Shown here: piece by piece, positions 41,096 to 50,279 of the stretch
How the letters are laid out: each line of letters opens with the position of its first letter
Position numbering within the stretch: the first letter of the stretch is position 1
Assembly (NCBI RefSeq): GCF_039955095.1
Contig: NZ_CP154878.1
Span: 2,232,001 to 2,296,000, forward strand
Source: Limosilactobacillus sp. WILCCON 0051
Lineage (GTDB): Bacteria > Bacillota > Bacilli > Lactobacillales > Lactobacillaceae
Direction: 5' to 3'
Length of the DNA stretch: 64,000 nucleotides
Made by a program: the position numbers and the translations under genes
Notes under the pieces: generated by a model
Told to the model about the DNA's origin: nothing
The model's database searches: none
Seen by the model: only the letters and a program-made list of their open reading frames with translations

Positions 41096-41353
41096 AATTT
41101 TCCTCCGATAAAGTGTTCCTTTAAATTATAGGGAGCCACGAGTCATTCGTCAAATCTCGACTTCGATTCAAAAAAGAGCTAGGTAAGCGCTAATGGTCGT
41201 TTATTGCGACGAATACTGTATTTTGACTTTCATATAGATTTTGTTGCATGTAAATCGTTAAACTTTGTGCAGATTCATGTTACAATGACGTGGTCTTAGA
41301 AAAAAGCGGAAACAAATAACCAACTATTCATTAATCAAGAAAGGAATGATATT

Positions 41354-42520
41354 TTGAACAACACGCGCAAACACAGCGCCTTTCTGGTTTTAGGCATTTT
41401 CCTGCTGGGCGCCTGCATGCGGACGCCGGTAACCTCGATCCCTTCAATCGTTGGCGAGATTGCTGCCTCATTTCACGTTGCCACTACCAGTCTGGGGATT
41501 TTAACTACGATTCCTTTGATCTGTTTTGGCTTGGTCGCGGTCGTGGTACCAATGATCGGGCAAAAGCTTGGCAATGAATTGACGATTGCCATTGCCCTGC
41601 TGATCTTATTTGCCGGTTCCTGGCTGCGGGTTCTCAACTATGCTTCATTAATGATCGGTACGCTGCTGGTCGGCATTGGAATCACTTTTTTGAATGTGCT
41701 CCTGCCTGCCATCATCACTGAAAACCTGCCTGATAAGATCGGTTCAATGACCAGTCTTTATAATGTTTCATTAGCGCTCTTCTCAGCAATTGGCGCCTAT
41801 GCCATTACCCCAGTTGCGCAAAGCAGCAGCTGGCAGTTCTCAGTAATGCTTCTCAGTATGCTGGTGCTGGCAACGTTGGTATTATGGCTGCCAAATCTGC
41901 GTTTTAACCAGCGTGGAACCAGCGAATCCACCAATACTGGCATCAATATGTGGAAAAATAAGACGGCTTGGCTGATTCTGGTCTACTTTGGTTTGTCATC
42001 ATTCGTCTTCTATACAACGGTTGCCTGGCTGCCATCAATCGCAATCAGTGCCGGTTTAAGCCACAATCAGTCCAGTCTGATCGCAGGACTGTTCCAGCTG
42101 TTCTCCATGCCGGGAGCCTTTTTAGCACCATTATGGGCAACTAAGATGAGCAACCGGACGCCGCTGATTCTTGGTGCCGGTATCTTTACGATTCTGGGCT
42201 ATCTTGGCTTGATGATGCCATTCCATAACTTTGGCTGGTTTGTCTTTGTCAGCTTGATCTTGGCAATCGGAACCTCGGCAACGTTTGCCCTGATCATGAC
42301 GCTGTTCAGTTTAAAGACCAAGACTCCGGTTAACACGGGAAAACTGTCCGGCATGGCTCAATCATTAGGCTATCTACTGGCCGCATTTGGTCCAATGCTC
42401 GTCGGCAATCTTAAGGCCGCCAGCGGTTCATGGTTTGCCGGTGAGCTGACTACCATGCTGGTTGCCGTTGTCTTCACCATTTTTGGTGTTTTGAGCGAAC
42501 GCAAGCCTTACGTCGACTAA
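41354..42520 (+). CDS. MFS transporter, CynX/NimT type
   Basis: A 388-residue transporter with 12 helices. FLLGACMRTPVTSIPSIVGEI at the N-terminus (R-T/S-P-V-T-S) is the hallmark of the CynX/NimT (cyanate/nitroimidazole) branch. Substrate unknown. Start is a TTG at 41354 after AAAGGAATG. A promoter TTAAAC, 17 bp, TACAAT with TG before the -10 lies about 60-90 bp upstream. Confidence 0.85.
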   Translation: MNNTRKHSAFLVLGIFLLGACMRTPVTSIPSIVGEIAASFHVATTSLGILTTIPLICFGLVAVVVPMIGQKLGNELTIAIALLILFAGSWLRVLNYASLMIGTLLVGIGITFLNVLLPAIITENLPDKIGSMTSLYNVSLALFSAIGAYAITPVAQSSSWQFSVMLLSMLVLATLVLWLPNLRFNQRGTSESTNTGINMWKNKTAWLILVYFGLSSFVFYTTVAWLPSIAISAGLSHNQSSLIAGLFQLFSMPGAFLAPLWATKMSNRTPLILGAGIFTILGYLGLMMPFHNFGWFVFVSLILAIGTSATFALIMTLFSLKTKTPVNTGKLSGMAQSLGYLLAAFGPMLVGNLKAASGSWFAGELTTMLVAVVFTIFGVLSERKPYVD

Positions 42521-42533
42521 TTACTGATCATCA

Positions 42534-42567
42534 AAAACGCGCGTGCTTGAAGCAGGCGTGTTTTTTT
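42534..42567 (+). terminator. Terminator after MFS gene
   Basis: AACGCGCGTGCTT and AGCAGGCGTGTT pair imperfectly around GA, followed by seven Ts. Confidence 0.65.
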
Positions 42568-42822
42568 ACTAAAAAAACTGATATGTGCAAGCGATTGCTT
42601 TAACGTTAGATCAACGCTAAACGCTAAAATAAAATTTTATTTTCGGCCTATACCATTGTCTGATAAGCGTTTGACAAAACCCCAGAACGCGCTTTTTTTA
42701 GGCGTGGTCCATTTGAGAATTCCGCAAAAAGTGGGGACGCTTTCTAGTGCAGTTTTGAACATAAAAGTATATAATTTAAGCGTTAGAGTGATTTTCTGAT
42801 ATTTTCAGAAGGAGTGAACATT
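42568..42822. other. zwf upstream region
   Basis: About 255 bp of non-coding sequence. It holds a TATAAT (near 42769) likely to be the zwf -10, without a good -35, and a small hairpin TTCTGA/TCAGAA just before the AAGGAG of zwf. No other feature was recognised. Confidence 0.5.
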
Positions 42823-44301
42823 TTGGCTAAGGAAAATAAAGCTTTAATTACGCTGTTCGGGGCAGCCGGCGACCTTGCACAACGCAAGCTGTACCCATCA
42901 TTATTCAACCTTTACAAGAAAGGCTACCTGGCAGAACACTTTGCTCTGCTCGGTACTTCTCGGCGTCCGCTGAGCGATGAGGACTTCCAACAAATGGTTT
43001 TGAAGTCCGTCAACGGTATGGAAAACGAAGAAGGTCAAGCTCAGGCATTTGCCAAGCACTTCTTCTTCCAATCCCATGACGTTACCAAGCCTGAACACTA
43101 CACTGTGCTTAAGCAACGCCTGGAAGAACTGGACAAGCAATTTGGTGCTGAAGGCAATCGCCTGTTCTACATGTCCATGGCTCCTCAATTCTTTGGCACG
43201 ATTGCCTTGAACTTGAAGAAGCAGGACCTGCTGACCAAGGATGGCTTCAACCGTCTGGTGATCGAAAAGCCATTTGGTCGTGACTACGAATCCGCTAAGA
43301 AGCTGAACGACGAACTGTCACAAACGTTCAACGAAAACCAAATCTTCCGGATCGACCACTACCTGGGTAAGGAAATGGTTCAAAACATTCAAGCCCTGCG
43401 TTTTGGCAACACGATCATCGAATCTCTGTGGAACAACCGCTACATCGACAACATCCAAGTAACGCTGAGTGAAAAACTGGGTGTTGAAGAACGTGCCGGC
43501 TACTACGACCAATCCGGTGCGCTGCGTGACATGCTGCAAAACCACATCATGCAGATCGTTGCTCAACTGGCAATGGAACAACCAGTTGCCTTTACCGACA
43601 CCGACGTTCGGGTTGAAAAGATCAAAGCACTGCGTTCACTGCGGGTCTACACCCCATCCGAAGCAGCTGCCAACTTTGTTCGTGGCCAATACGGTGCTGG
43701 CGATGACACGCACGCCTACCGCAATGAAGACGGCGTTGATCCAAACTCCATTACGGAAACTTTTGTCGCTGCCAAGCTGATGTTTGACAACTATCGCTGG
43801 TCTGGCGTGCCATTCTACGTCCGGACTGGTAAGAAGCTGGCTGACAAGTTTACCCGTATCGACGTTGTCTTCAAGAAGCCGCTGATCGACATCTTTGCCA
43901 ACCCACGGATGAAGAGTGAACAGTCATTGAACTCCAACGTTCTGACGATCTTCGTTGAACCAAACTCCGGCTTCTCACTGCGTCTGAACGCTAAGCGCGC
44001 CGGCCAAGGCTTCACGACTGAACCAGTTGACTTGAAGTACCTGCAAAGCGACGAAGCCAAGAACGAATCACCAGAACCATACGAACGTCTCTTCCACGAT
44101 GCACTGGAAGGCAACCACACCAACTTTGCATCATGGGCTGAAATTGCCTACGCATGGAAGTTTGTTGACGTTATTCGCAAGCTTTGGGACATTGAAGAAC
44201 CTCAATTCCCTAACTACACGCCTGGTTCAATGGGCCCAGCTGCTTCTGATGAACTGCTGGCTCGCGATGGCCGTCAATGGGTTTACCGTCTGAACCACTA
44301 A
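42823..44301 (+). CDS. zwf: Glucose-6-phosphate 1-dehydrogenase
   Basis: A 492-residue enzyme oxidising glucose 6-phosphate to 6-phosphogluconolactone, first step of the heterolactic (6-phosphogluconate/phosphoketolase) route. NAD(P)-binding LFGAAGDLAQRKLYP is at the N-terminus, and the active-site block FRIDHYLGKEMVQN carries the catalytic His. Codon use is strongly biased. Start TTG 42823, eight bases after AAGGAG, gives the usual N-terminus MAKENKALITLF; a GTG three codons earlier is too close to the site. Monocistronic. Confidence 0.97.
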   Translation: MAKENKALITLFGAAGDLAQRKLYPSLFNLYKKGYLAEHFALLGTSRRPLSDEDFQQMVLKSVNGMENEEGQAQAFAKHFFFQSHDVTKPEHYTVLKQRLEELDKQFGAEGNRLFYMSMAPQFFGTIALNLKKQDLLTKDGFNRLVIEKPFGRDYESAKKLNDELSQTFNENQIFRIDHYLGKEMVQNIQALRFGNTIIESLWNNRYIDNIQVTLSEKLGVEERAGYYDQSGALRDMLQNHIMQIVAQLAMEQPVAFTDTDVRVEKIKALRSLRVYTPSEAAANFVRGQYGAGDDTHAYRNEDGVDPNSITETFVAAKLMFDNYRWSGVPFYVRTGKKLADKFTRIDVVFKKPLIDIFANPRMKSEQSLNSNVLTIFVEPNSGFSLRLNAKRAGQGFTTEPVDLKYLQSDEAKNESPEPYERLFHDALEGNHTNFASWAEIAYAWKFVDVIRKLWDIEEPQFPNYTPGSMGPAASDELLARDGRQWVYRLNH

Positions 44302-44342
44302 AATACGGCCAATTTAAAACTATTGCCAATCTGGTAAAATAG

Positions 44343-44379
44343 CCCCCTCGTTTCAGAATCCTGAAGCGAGGGGGGTTTT
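44343..44379 (+). terminator. Terminator after zwf
   Basis: CCCCCTCG and CGAGGGGG with inner TTTCAG/CTGAA pairing, then TTTT; shared with the convergent acyltransferase-like gene. Confidence 0.88.
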
Positions 44380-44387
44380 AATTTTCT

Positions 44388-45587
44388 TTAAATTGTCAGC
44401 AAAAAAAGTTTCATTTGATTCATTACCGCTCTGGCCAACCAAATTTCTTGGGACGTGCCGATAACGTTGGCAACCAGATTGATCCGCTTGCGAAACGTGC
44501 TGACGGCAATCTGATATTTAGGCATTTCACGAAAACCACCGCTCATTAAACAAGAAACGGGAACTGCATCGCCAAAATTCAGTTTTTCAGCATCGATAAT
44601 GGCAAGATTGGTGTAGGAGATTCCACGGACATGGTAATGATCCTGCACGTCTTGCTGCAGTTTGGCAACCGAAGCGCCATTAGCCAGACTGGTAATCATT
44701 GAACGAAACGACTCTAAAAACGCATACTGCTCTTTTTGCTCATTCATTGCCCGATGAACATGCCATGCCGTATCCGCCATTGATTCGCTCAAAGGGGCCT
44801 CAATCTGCATGTTGTAGCGCCCGGTCATGTTTTGAATTCGCAGCTGCTTTTGATCGTCTGCTGACAAAAACTTGCGCATATCAGTGGGGCAAGCCAGACT
44901 GATCGTTTCGACTCCACAATACTGCTGAACTGCTTTGCCATATGCTGCCATAAACGCATCATTTAAATGAATTCCCAGTCTTCGACATTGATAGTGCAGA
45001 TGATGCGATTGCCTAAGATCCAGCTCATCATAAATGACCTGATAGTGACGCTGCTGATTTGCGGAATTGCAAAGTCGCGGCAAAGACAGTGGCGTTCGCG
45101 GATGGTCGTTATTCAGCTGAGATGGCTTGATCTGCTCTAATAATTTCTTGATGCCATCGATATCCGTATGATTTTGAATCGCTACTGACTGCTCTTTGGT
45201 GTAACAGTCTGCCAATAAATACAAGAGTTCTTTGAAACCCGCCCCATCTGTCAAAATGTGACTGCCATAGATTACCAGCTTGTTCTCATCGACTGACCAA
45301 TAGATCTGCCATTGGGGCTGCGTTTCAAAATCCAGTTCCGCAGCAGCTTGATCATTAATCCTTTTGACATAATGAATCACGCTGTCGGCTGGCTCTGACA
45401 ATTTTTGAAATTCATTCTTGCTGATGTTATATGTTGCCATCAATTCTGGAACGATTTTGGTTACAGAAACAACAGCCTTTTCCAGTCGCTTGGTATCCAG
45501 TGGCTGATTGAATTTGATTTCACAGCGCACGATTGGATATAAAACGTCAAAGCCAACCGTATGCAAAATATTTAAGGGATCTGCCAT
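44388..45587 (-). CDS. Stand-alone condensation-domain/acyltransferase-like protein
   Basis: A 399-residue protein of the CoA-dependent acyltransferase superfamily (condensation domain, PapA, alcohol acetyltransferase types). The probable active-site motif is GSHILTDGAGFKELLY (HxxxDG) near residue 116, and a later GDAVPVSCLMSGGF could be the DFG-type structural motif. It is not part of a multidomain synthetase. ATG 45587 has AGGAGG at 6 bp; the ATG two codons earlier abuts that site. The acyl donor and acceptor are unknown. Confidence 0.7.
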   Translation of the reverse strand: MADPLNILHTVGFDVLYPIVRCEIKFNQPLDTKRLEKAVVSVTKIVPELMATYNISKNEFQKLSEPADSVIHYVKRINDQAAAELDFETQPQWQIYWSVDENKLVIYGSHILTDGAGFKELLYLLADCYTKEQSVAIQNHTDIDGIKKLLEQIKPSQLNNDHPRTPLSLPRLCNSANQQRHYQVIYDELDLRQSHHLHYQCRRLGIHLNDAFMAAYGKAVQQYCGVETISLACPTDMRKFLSADDQKQLRIQNMTGRYNMQIEAPLSESMADTAWHVHRAMNEQKEQYAFLESFRSMITSLANGASVAKLQQDVQDHYHVRGISYTNLAIIDAEKLNFGDAVPVSCLMSGGFREMPKYQIAVSTFRKRINLVANVIGTSQEIWLARAVMNQMKLFLLTI

Positions 45588-45600
45588 ATTCATCCTCCTA

Positions 45601-45632
45601 AAAAGCCGCAGCGAAAACTCGCTACGGCTTTA
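45601..45632 (-). terminator. Terminator of the hydroxyacid dehydrogenase/uxuB operon
   Basis: AAGCCGTAGCGAG and CGCTGCGGCTT pair on the minus strand around TTTT, with T-run, just after the dehydrogenase stop. Confidence 0.85.
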
Positions 45633-45640
45633 TTTTGTCG

Positions 45641-46642
45641 CTAGTCTAATTCGCTGGTCAGTTCACGTACCAGTGGCTTGCCAGCTACCAGATTCTTAAC
45701 GTCGGAAACACACTTTTCGCCCATGCCGTGCAGACATTCATAAGTGTAGGCAGAAGTATGCGGCGTGATCAAGAAGTGTTCATCATGCAGGAATGGATGA
45801 TCGCCAGGAACCGGTTCAACCTCCATCGTATCAGAGGCATAGCCGGCTACCTGACCGCTCTTAACGGCATCCATCATTGCCTTTTCATCGATCAAAGCTC
45901 CGCGTGCACAGTTGGTAAAGTAAACGCCCTGCTTCGTCTTCTTAAGGGCTTCTGCATTCAGCATATGGTAATCTTTTTCATCCAGTGAGGCATTCAGTGA
46001 GATGTAATCACTGTTGGCCAGCAGTTCATCAAGCGATACCAGCTTAGCCCATGGGTTTTGTTCCCACCAGCCTTCACGAGCCCGTGAATGAGGGTCAGCA
46101 ATCAAAACCTCCTTGCCACCGCTAATCAAATGGAAGATTTCCGCAACTCGGCTGCCGATGTTGCCACAGCCAATCACCCCATATTGCTTGCCATTAAATT
46201 GGTGACCCATAAAGTGCGCCCGATCTTCATAATGACCGGCTGCTTCACGGTTGGCTGCCGCACAGGTCTGCCGCGCAATCGCAAATAAATTAGCAACCGC
46301 GTTCTCGGCAACGGCATCCCGTTCAACCAGCGGCGGCACGATGGTTACCTTAACGCCGTGTTCTTTAGCCGCTGCAATGTCGACGCTGTTAAAGCCAATC
46401 CCATGCCGTGAGATCAGTTCCAGTCCGGTAATGTTGTCAAAGAATTCCTTAGTAAAGTTTGGCGTCACACTGGCAATGATGATGTTGTATCCTTGCAGTT
46501 TTTCAGCCAGTTCCTTGCCAGCAATGTCTGGCGCAAACATGAAGCGATCAACTTGACCAATCTTTTCCAATTCTGCCCAGTGTTCCTTAAAAATCTGACC
46601 AAAACTGCTGGAGTTAACGACTGCGATCTTGTATTCTGACAT
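45641..46642 (-). CDS. D-isomer-specific 2-hydroxyacid dehydrogenase
   Basis: A 333-residue NAD(P)-dependent dehydrogenase. The Rossmann motif is GVIGCGNIGSRVAEIF. Catalytic Arg lies in FTNCARGALID, Glu in DTMEVEPVPGDHPF and His in LITPHTSAYT, all in correct order. Family members include D-lactate dehydrogenase and 2-ketogluconate reductase. It is 22 bp downstream of uxuB in one operon, so its substrate is likely a sugar acid; oxidation of mannonate or reduction of 2-ketogluconate is proposed under findings. TTAACTAAAGAAAGGATTC upstream contains its ribosome binding site AAAGGA. Confidence 0.88.
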   Translation of the reverse strand: MSEYKIAVVNSSSFGQIFKEHWAELEKIGQVDRFMFAPDIAGKELAEKLQGYNIIIASVTPNFTKEFFDNITGLELISRHGIGFNSVDIAAAKEHGVKVTIVPPLVERDAVAENAVANLFAIARQTCAAANREAAGHYEDRAHFMGHQFNGKQYGVIGCGNIGSRVAEIFHLISGGKEVLIADPHSRAREGWWEQNPWAKLVSLDELLANSDYISLNASLDEKDYHMLNAEALKKTKQGVYFTNCARGALIDEKAMMDAVKSGQVAGYASDTMEVEPVPGDHPFLHDEHFLITPHTSAYTYECLHGMGEKCVSDVKNLVAGKPLVRELTSELD

Positions 46643-46664
46643 AATTAATGAATCCTTTCTTTAG

Positions 46665-48311
46665 TTAATCAACGTTTTTACCGTACTTAGCGAGTTTTTC
46701 TTCCAAGGTCTGGCGAATAGCACCTTTCCCAGCCAGCATCTCTTTAAAGTCAGCCTCAATCTTGTCACCCAGGCCGACTGCATAGAGATCGTTGCCAAAG
46801 ATTGCCTGATTGCTCAAAATGCCTTTAATGTTATCGTGAACATTTTGATCTGCACTACCCAGCTTTAGATCAGCAACTTGGCTGTGCAGTGAATCCCAAA
46901 GCGGATCAGGACTTGGCGTAAATGGTTCGCCATGATCATCAATGGCCATCAGATAACGCAGCCAGGTAGCAATTACCAGCGGAATAAAGTTCAGCTGACT
47001 CGGCTCACGATCTGGATCGTCAAGGTAGTGTTGAATCGTAACCCCATAGCGAATGCCCAGCTTTTGTGACGTATCAGTAGCGATTCGCTGCGGCGTGTCG
47101 GGGATGTATGGATTTGGCAGGCGCTTTTGGACCAGTTCATCGATAAACGCCTTTGGATTAATAACCTTTGGATCTCTAACTACCGGCAGGCCTTCAACAT
47201 AGCCAATCTGTTTGATCAAACTGTTCAAATCAGGGTCCTTGACTTCAGCCGCAATTGAATTAAAGCCCAGCACCGAGCCATAGATTGCCAAAGCGGTATG
47301 CAATGGGTTTAAGCAGACCGTTACCTTCATTTCATCAGCCAGATTGACCGTGTCCCGATCCGTCATGATTACACCGGCTGCCTCAAATTCAGGCCGGCCA
47401 TTCGGGAACTTGTCTTCGACCACCAGATAGTGTGCTTCTTCAGTATTGGCAAAAGCTGCGATGTTGGTATGCTTCTTGGTATGAACGATATCAACGCCCT
47501 CAATTCCTAACGCCTTCAAATCTTTTTCAACCGTTTCGGATGGATTAGGCGTGATGCGGTCAATCATCGATAATGGGAAAGAAACCTTGGCATCATCTGA
47601 GAGCCAATCGATGAAACCTTGATCGGCAAAGCCATTTTTCAGCCAGCCATTGGCAATCGTTAAAATACTTTCTTTTAGCCGATCGCCGTTTTGCGAGAAG
47701 TTATCGGTACTCAGCATGGCAATTGGCTTGGCACCGTTTTGATAACGACTCAGCAGCATGCTGGCAATCATCGACATCGTATTTTCTGGCTTGGCTGGGC
47801 CGTTTTCCAGATCACGAGCAACGGCTGGCAGATATTGACCATCAGGCTGTTTGATCACATAGCCTTTTTCGGTAATTGAAAACGAAACGACCTGCAGACT
47901 GGCTTTGGTAAAGAGCTGCTTCATTTCATTGAGACCGCTCGGATCCTCAGCTGCCCGTCCTGAAAAGACCGCTTTTGCTACTGAGGCAAACAATTCTAGA
48001 TCCTTGGTCCCGTCTGCTTTGGTAACTACCCGCAGAATTCGATTGTTGTATGGACGATAGACGCCATTAATCGTGCCATCATCATAAGCATCCGAAACGA
48101 TAATGCCGGAATCCATTTTGCCCTGGTCAATCAAATGACTGGCAATGGCTGCATGAAAGGCCCGGAACAGATTGCCACCGCCGAAGTGAACCCAGTGCGG
48201 ATTGGCTAACGTATTTTGAGCGACTTTTTTATCATCGTAGTTTGGCACTTTAATGCCGACTGCAGTAAATTCATCTTTGTTTTTCAAATAATCATCCGTG
48301 ATATTAACCAT
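46665..48311 (-). CDS. uxuB: Fructuronate reductase (mannitol dehydrogenase family)
   Basis: A 548-residue long-chain polyol dehydrogenase that reduces D-fructuronate to D-mannonate with NADH. VHFGGGNLFRAFHAA is the N-terminal nucleotide-binding motif and KVTVCLNPLHTALAIYG contains the catalytic N-x-x-H region. Mannitol or tagaturonate reductase are the alternatives, but linkage to uxaC and uxaE favours UxuB. ATG 48311 follows GGAGG. First gene of an operon with the hydroxyacid dehydrogenase; its promoter has an operator filling the spacer. Confidence 0.88.
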   Translation of the reverse strand: MVNITDDYLKNKDEFTAVGIKVPNYDDKKVAQNTLANPHWVHFGGGNLFRAFHAAIASHLIDQGKMDSGIIVSDAYDDGTINGVYRPYNNRILRVVTKADGTKDLELFASVAKAVFSGRAAEDPSGLNEMKQLFTKASLQVVSFSITEKGYVIKQPDGQYLPAVARDLENGPAKPENTMSMIASMLLSRYQNGAKPIAMLSTDNFSQNGDRLKESILTIANGWLKNGFADQGFIDWLSDDAKVSFPLSMIDRITPNPSETVEKDLKALGIEGVDIVHTKKHTNIAAFANTEEAHYLVVEDKFPNGRPEFEAAGVIMTDRDTVNLADEMKVTVCLNPLHTALAIYGSVLGFNSIAAEVKDPDLNSLIKQIGYVEGLPVVRDPKVINPKAFIDELVQKRLPNPYIPDTPQRIATDTSQKLGIRYGVTIQHYLDDPDREPSQLNFIPLVIATWLRYLMAIDDHGEPFTPSPDPLWDSLHSQVADLKLGSADQNVHDNIKGILSNQAIFGNDLYAVGLGDKIEADFKEMLAGKGAIRQTLEEKLAKYGKNVD

Positions 48312-48372
48312 TAGGAAAACCTCCAAGCTTTCTTAGCAAGCTGATATATTAGTAATTCCTGAACACGGTTTC

Positions 48373-48400
48373 ATTATAAATGTTCACGTGAACAAGTCAA
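48373..48400 (-). promoter_or_regulatory. uxuB promoter with operator filling the spacer
   Basis: Minus strand: TTGACT (48400-48395), 16-bp spacer, TATAAT (48378-48373). Fourteen of the 16 spacer bases are the perfect palindrome TGTTCACGTGAACA (48381-48394). Repressor binding would block polymerase directly. Confidence 0.85.
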
Positions 48401-48459
48401 GATAAAAAATTAGACTATTTGGGCATTGAATCAACCAAATAACATTGCATTAATAGTAG

Positions 48460-48473
48460 TATTATCGTGAACA
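48460..48473. promoter_or_regulatory. Degenerate second operator
   Basis: TATTATCGTGAACA matches the TGTTCACGTGAACA palindrome at 11 of 14 positions, with the right half intact. It lies between uxuB and the divergent kinase promoter. Confidence 0.5.
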
Positions 48474-48561
48474 TTTTTATTTTAAAAATTCGAAACGATC
48501 AACTTGCCCGTCCAGCCTGTGCTTAGCAGCCTAGATTCGGATCAAACCAACATTCAGTGAC

Positions 48562-48590
48562 TTGACTAAGATGTGAAACCGTTTTAGAAT
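48562..48590 (+). promoter_or_regulatory. Promoter of gluconokinase gene
   Basis: TTGACT (48562-48567), 17-bp spacer, TAGAAT (48585-48590), about 87 bp before the start codon. The rest of the 365-bp divergent gap shows no coding potential. Confidence 0.65.
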
Positions 48591-48676
48591 ACTGTCAGTT
48601 GTTAAGCTGATATATCACTTCTTAGTGCAGTATGATTCCTGAATTCAAATATTCGCACAAGGAAGCTTGATTAAAA

Positions 48677-50224
48677 ATGAAATACATTATTGGCATTGAT
48701 ATTGGCACGACCAGCACCAAAGCATTGTTATACGACCTGGATGGCAAGATCTACGCTAAAGCCAACAAAGGCTATCGACTGCATCAAGACCAGCCTGATA
48801 TGGCCGAAGAAAATCCCAATGATATTTTTAATGCTACTCTTTCAGCCATCCAAGAAGTCGTTTCCTGTTCCAACGTTGATGGTCAGCAGGTAATCGCTAT
48901 TTCCTGGTCAGCCCAGCAGCACAGTTTAATCGCCCTCGATAGTGACTACCATCCGCTCACCAATTCCATCACTTGGGCTGACAACCGCGCCGAAAAATAT
49001 GTGCGCCGTTATCGTGAAAATGGCATGGGGATGAAGGTTTACCAAAGAACTGGGCTGCCAATTCATCCAATGGGACCTTTCTATAAACTGCTCTGGCTGA
49101 AAAATGATCACCCTGAAGTTTTTGAAAAAGCTGCTTTTTGGGTAGGGATCAAAGAGTACGTTATCTGGCGCTATACCAACGTTTTGGCTGAAGAAACGTC
49201 CATGGCCGCCGCGACTGGCCTCTTAAACATGCACAGCGTTGACTGGGATCCAGAAATCCTAAAACTTTTAGGCATCAAACGATCACAGCTGCCTGAACTG
49301 GTTGAACCTACTCATAGCATAGTTGGTATTCGTTCTGAGTATGCTAAAGTCATCGGCATTTCTGATAATGTTCGAATGGTTATGGGAGCTACTGACGGTG
49401 CATTGTCCACGATTGGCGTTGGCGCCTTAGAGACGGGTGTTTTAGCCATCAACATTGGGACTTCGGCAGCCGTCCGCTCATTTGTCGAGCATCCCTTGAT
49501 TGATCCCAAAGCTCGTCTTTACTGCTACCCGGTTATGCAGGGAAAGTATCTGGTTGGTGGTCCAATCAACAGTGGCGGCATTGTTTTCAACTGGGCTCAT
49601 GATGCTCTTTTTGGTGCTGAACACGAAACCGCAAAACTGTTGAAACGCGACTCTTACAACGTCTTAACCGAAATTGCGCAAACCGTACCCGCCGGATCAG
49701 CCGGATTGTTGTTCCATCCTTATCTAGGCGGCGAGCGTGCTCCTTTGTGGGACGCTAATGCACGCGGCAGCTTTTTTGGACTGAATCGCAATCATACGCG
49801 AGCGCACATGATTCGTGCCGTTTTAGAAGGAATCGTCTTTAATCTTTATATGACTACCCTGGCCTTGACCGAGGTTACTGGTGATCCAAAAGCGATTCTG
49901 GCTGCGGGCGGTTTCGTTCAATCTTCATTAGGACGGCAGATTATGGCTGACGTCTATGAACATGAGGTAACGATTCCCGATTCTTATGAAAGCGGCTGTC
50001 TGGCAGCAATGTACCTAGCCAAGATGAGTTTAGGACTGGAAAGCGATCTGGATGGGATTCATAAGTACATCGGCAAAGAACGTCATTATCAGCCAAATGA
50101 AGCTAATTTTGCTGCTTATCGCAAGCTCATTCCAATTTTTATTCGGCTTAGTCGCGAACTTTCAAAAGAGTATGAAAGCATTGCTGATTTTCAGCGTCAG
50201 TTCCCTCAGCTTTATGAAAAATAA
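48677..50224 (+). CDS. gntK: FGGY-family gluconokinase
   Basis: A 515-residue sugar kinase. YIIGIDIGTTSTKALLYDLDGKI is the N-terminal ATPase-fold phosphate-1 motif; QQHSLIALD, ITWADNRAE, MGATDGALSTIGVG and the C-terminal LAAGGFVQSSLGRQIMADVY match the gluconate/xylulose kinase group, closest in pattern to FGGY gluconokinases. The product would be 6-phosphogluconate, the substrate of the gnd gene 7.5 kb downstream. CAAGGAAGCTTG precedes the ATG. Another sugar acid as substrate is possible. Divergent from uxuB. Confidence 0.82.
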   Translation: MKYIIGIDIGTTSTKALLYDLDGKIYAKANKGYRLHQDQPDMAEENPNDIFNATLSAIQEVVSCSNVDGQQVIAISWSAQQHSLIALDSDYHPLTNSITWADNRAEKYVRRYRENGMGMKVYQRTGLPIHPMGPFYKLLWLKNDHPEVFEKAAFWVGIKEYVIWRYTNVLAEETSMAAATGLLNMHSVDWDPEILKLLGIKRSQLPELVEPTHSIVGIRSEYAKVIGISDNVRMVMGATDGALSTIGVGALETGVLAINIGTSAAVRSFVEHPLIDPKARLYCYPVMQGKYLVGGPINSGGIVFNWAHDALFGAEHETAKLLKRDSYNVLTEIAQTVPAGSAGLLFHPYLGGERAPLWDANARGSFFGLNRNHTRAHMIRAVLEGIVFNLYMTTLALTEVTGDPKAILAAGGFVQSSLGRQIMADVYEHEVTIPDSYESGCLAAMYLAKMSLGLESDLDGIHKYIGKERHYQPNEANFAAYRKLIPIFIRLSRELSKEYESIADFQRQFPQLYEK

Positions 50225-50236
50225 GTTTCATTAAAT

Positions 50237-50273
50237 AAAAGGCGTTACGCAGATAACTGCGCAACGCCTTTTG
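50237..50273 (+). terminator. Terminator after gluconokinase gene
   Basis: AAAAGGCGTT(A)CGCAG and CTGCG(C)AACGCCTTTT pair around ATAA; shared with the convergent lacI-type gene. Confidence 0.88.
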
Positions 50274-50279
50274 ATTAGC

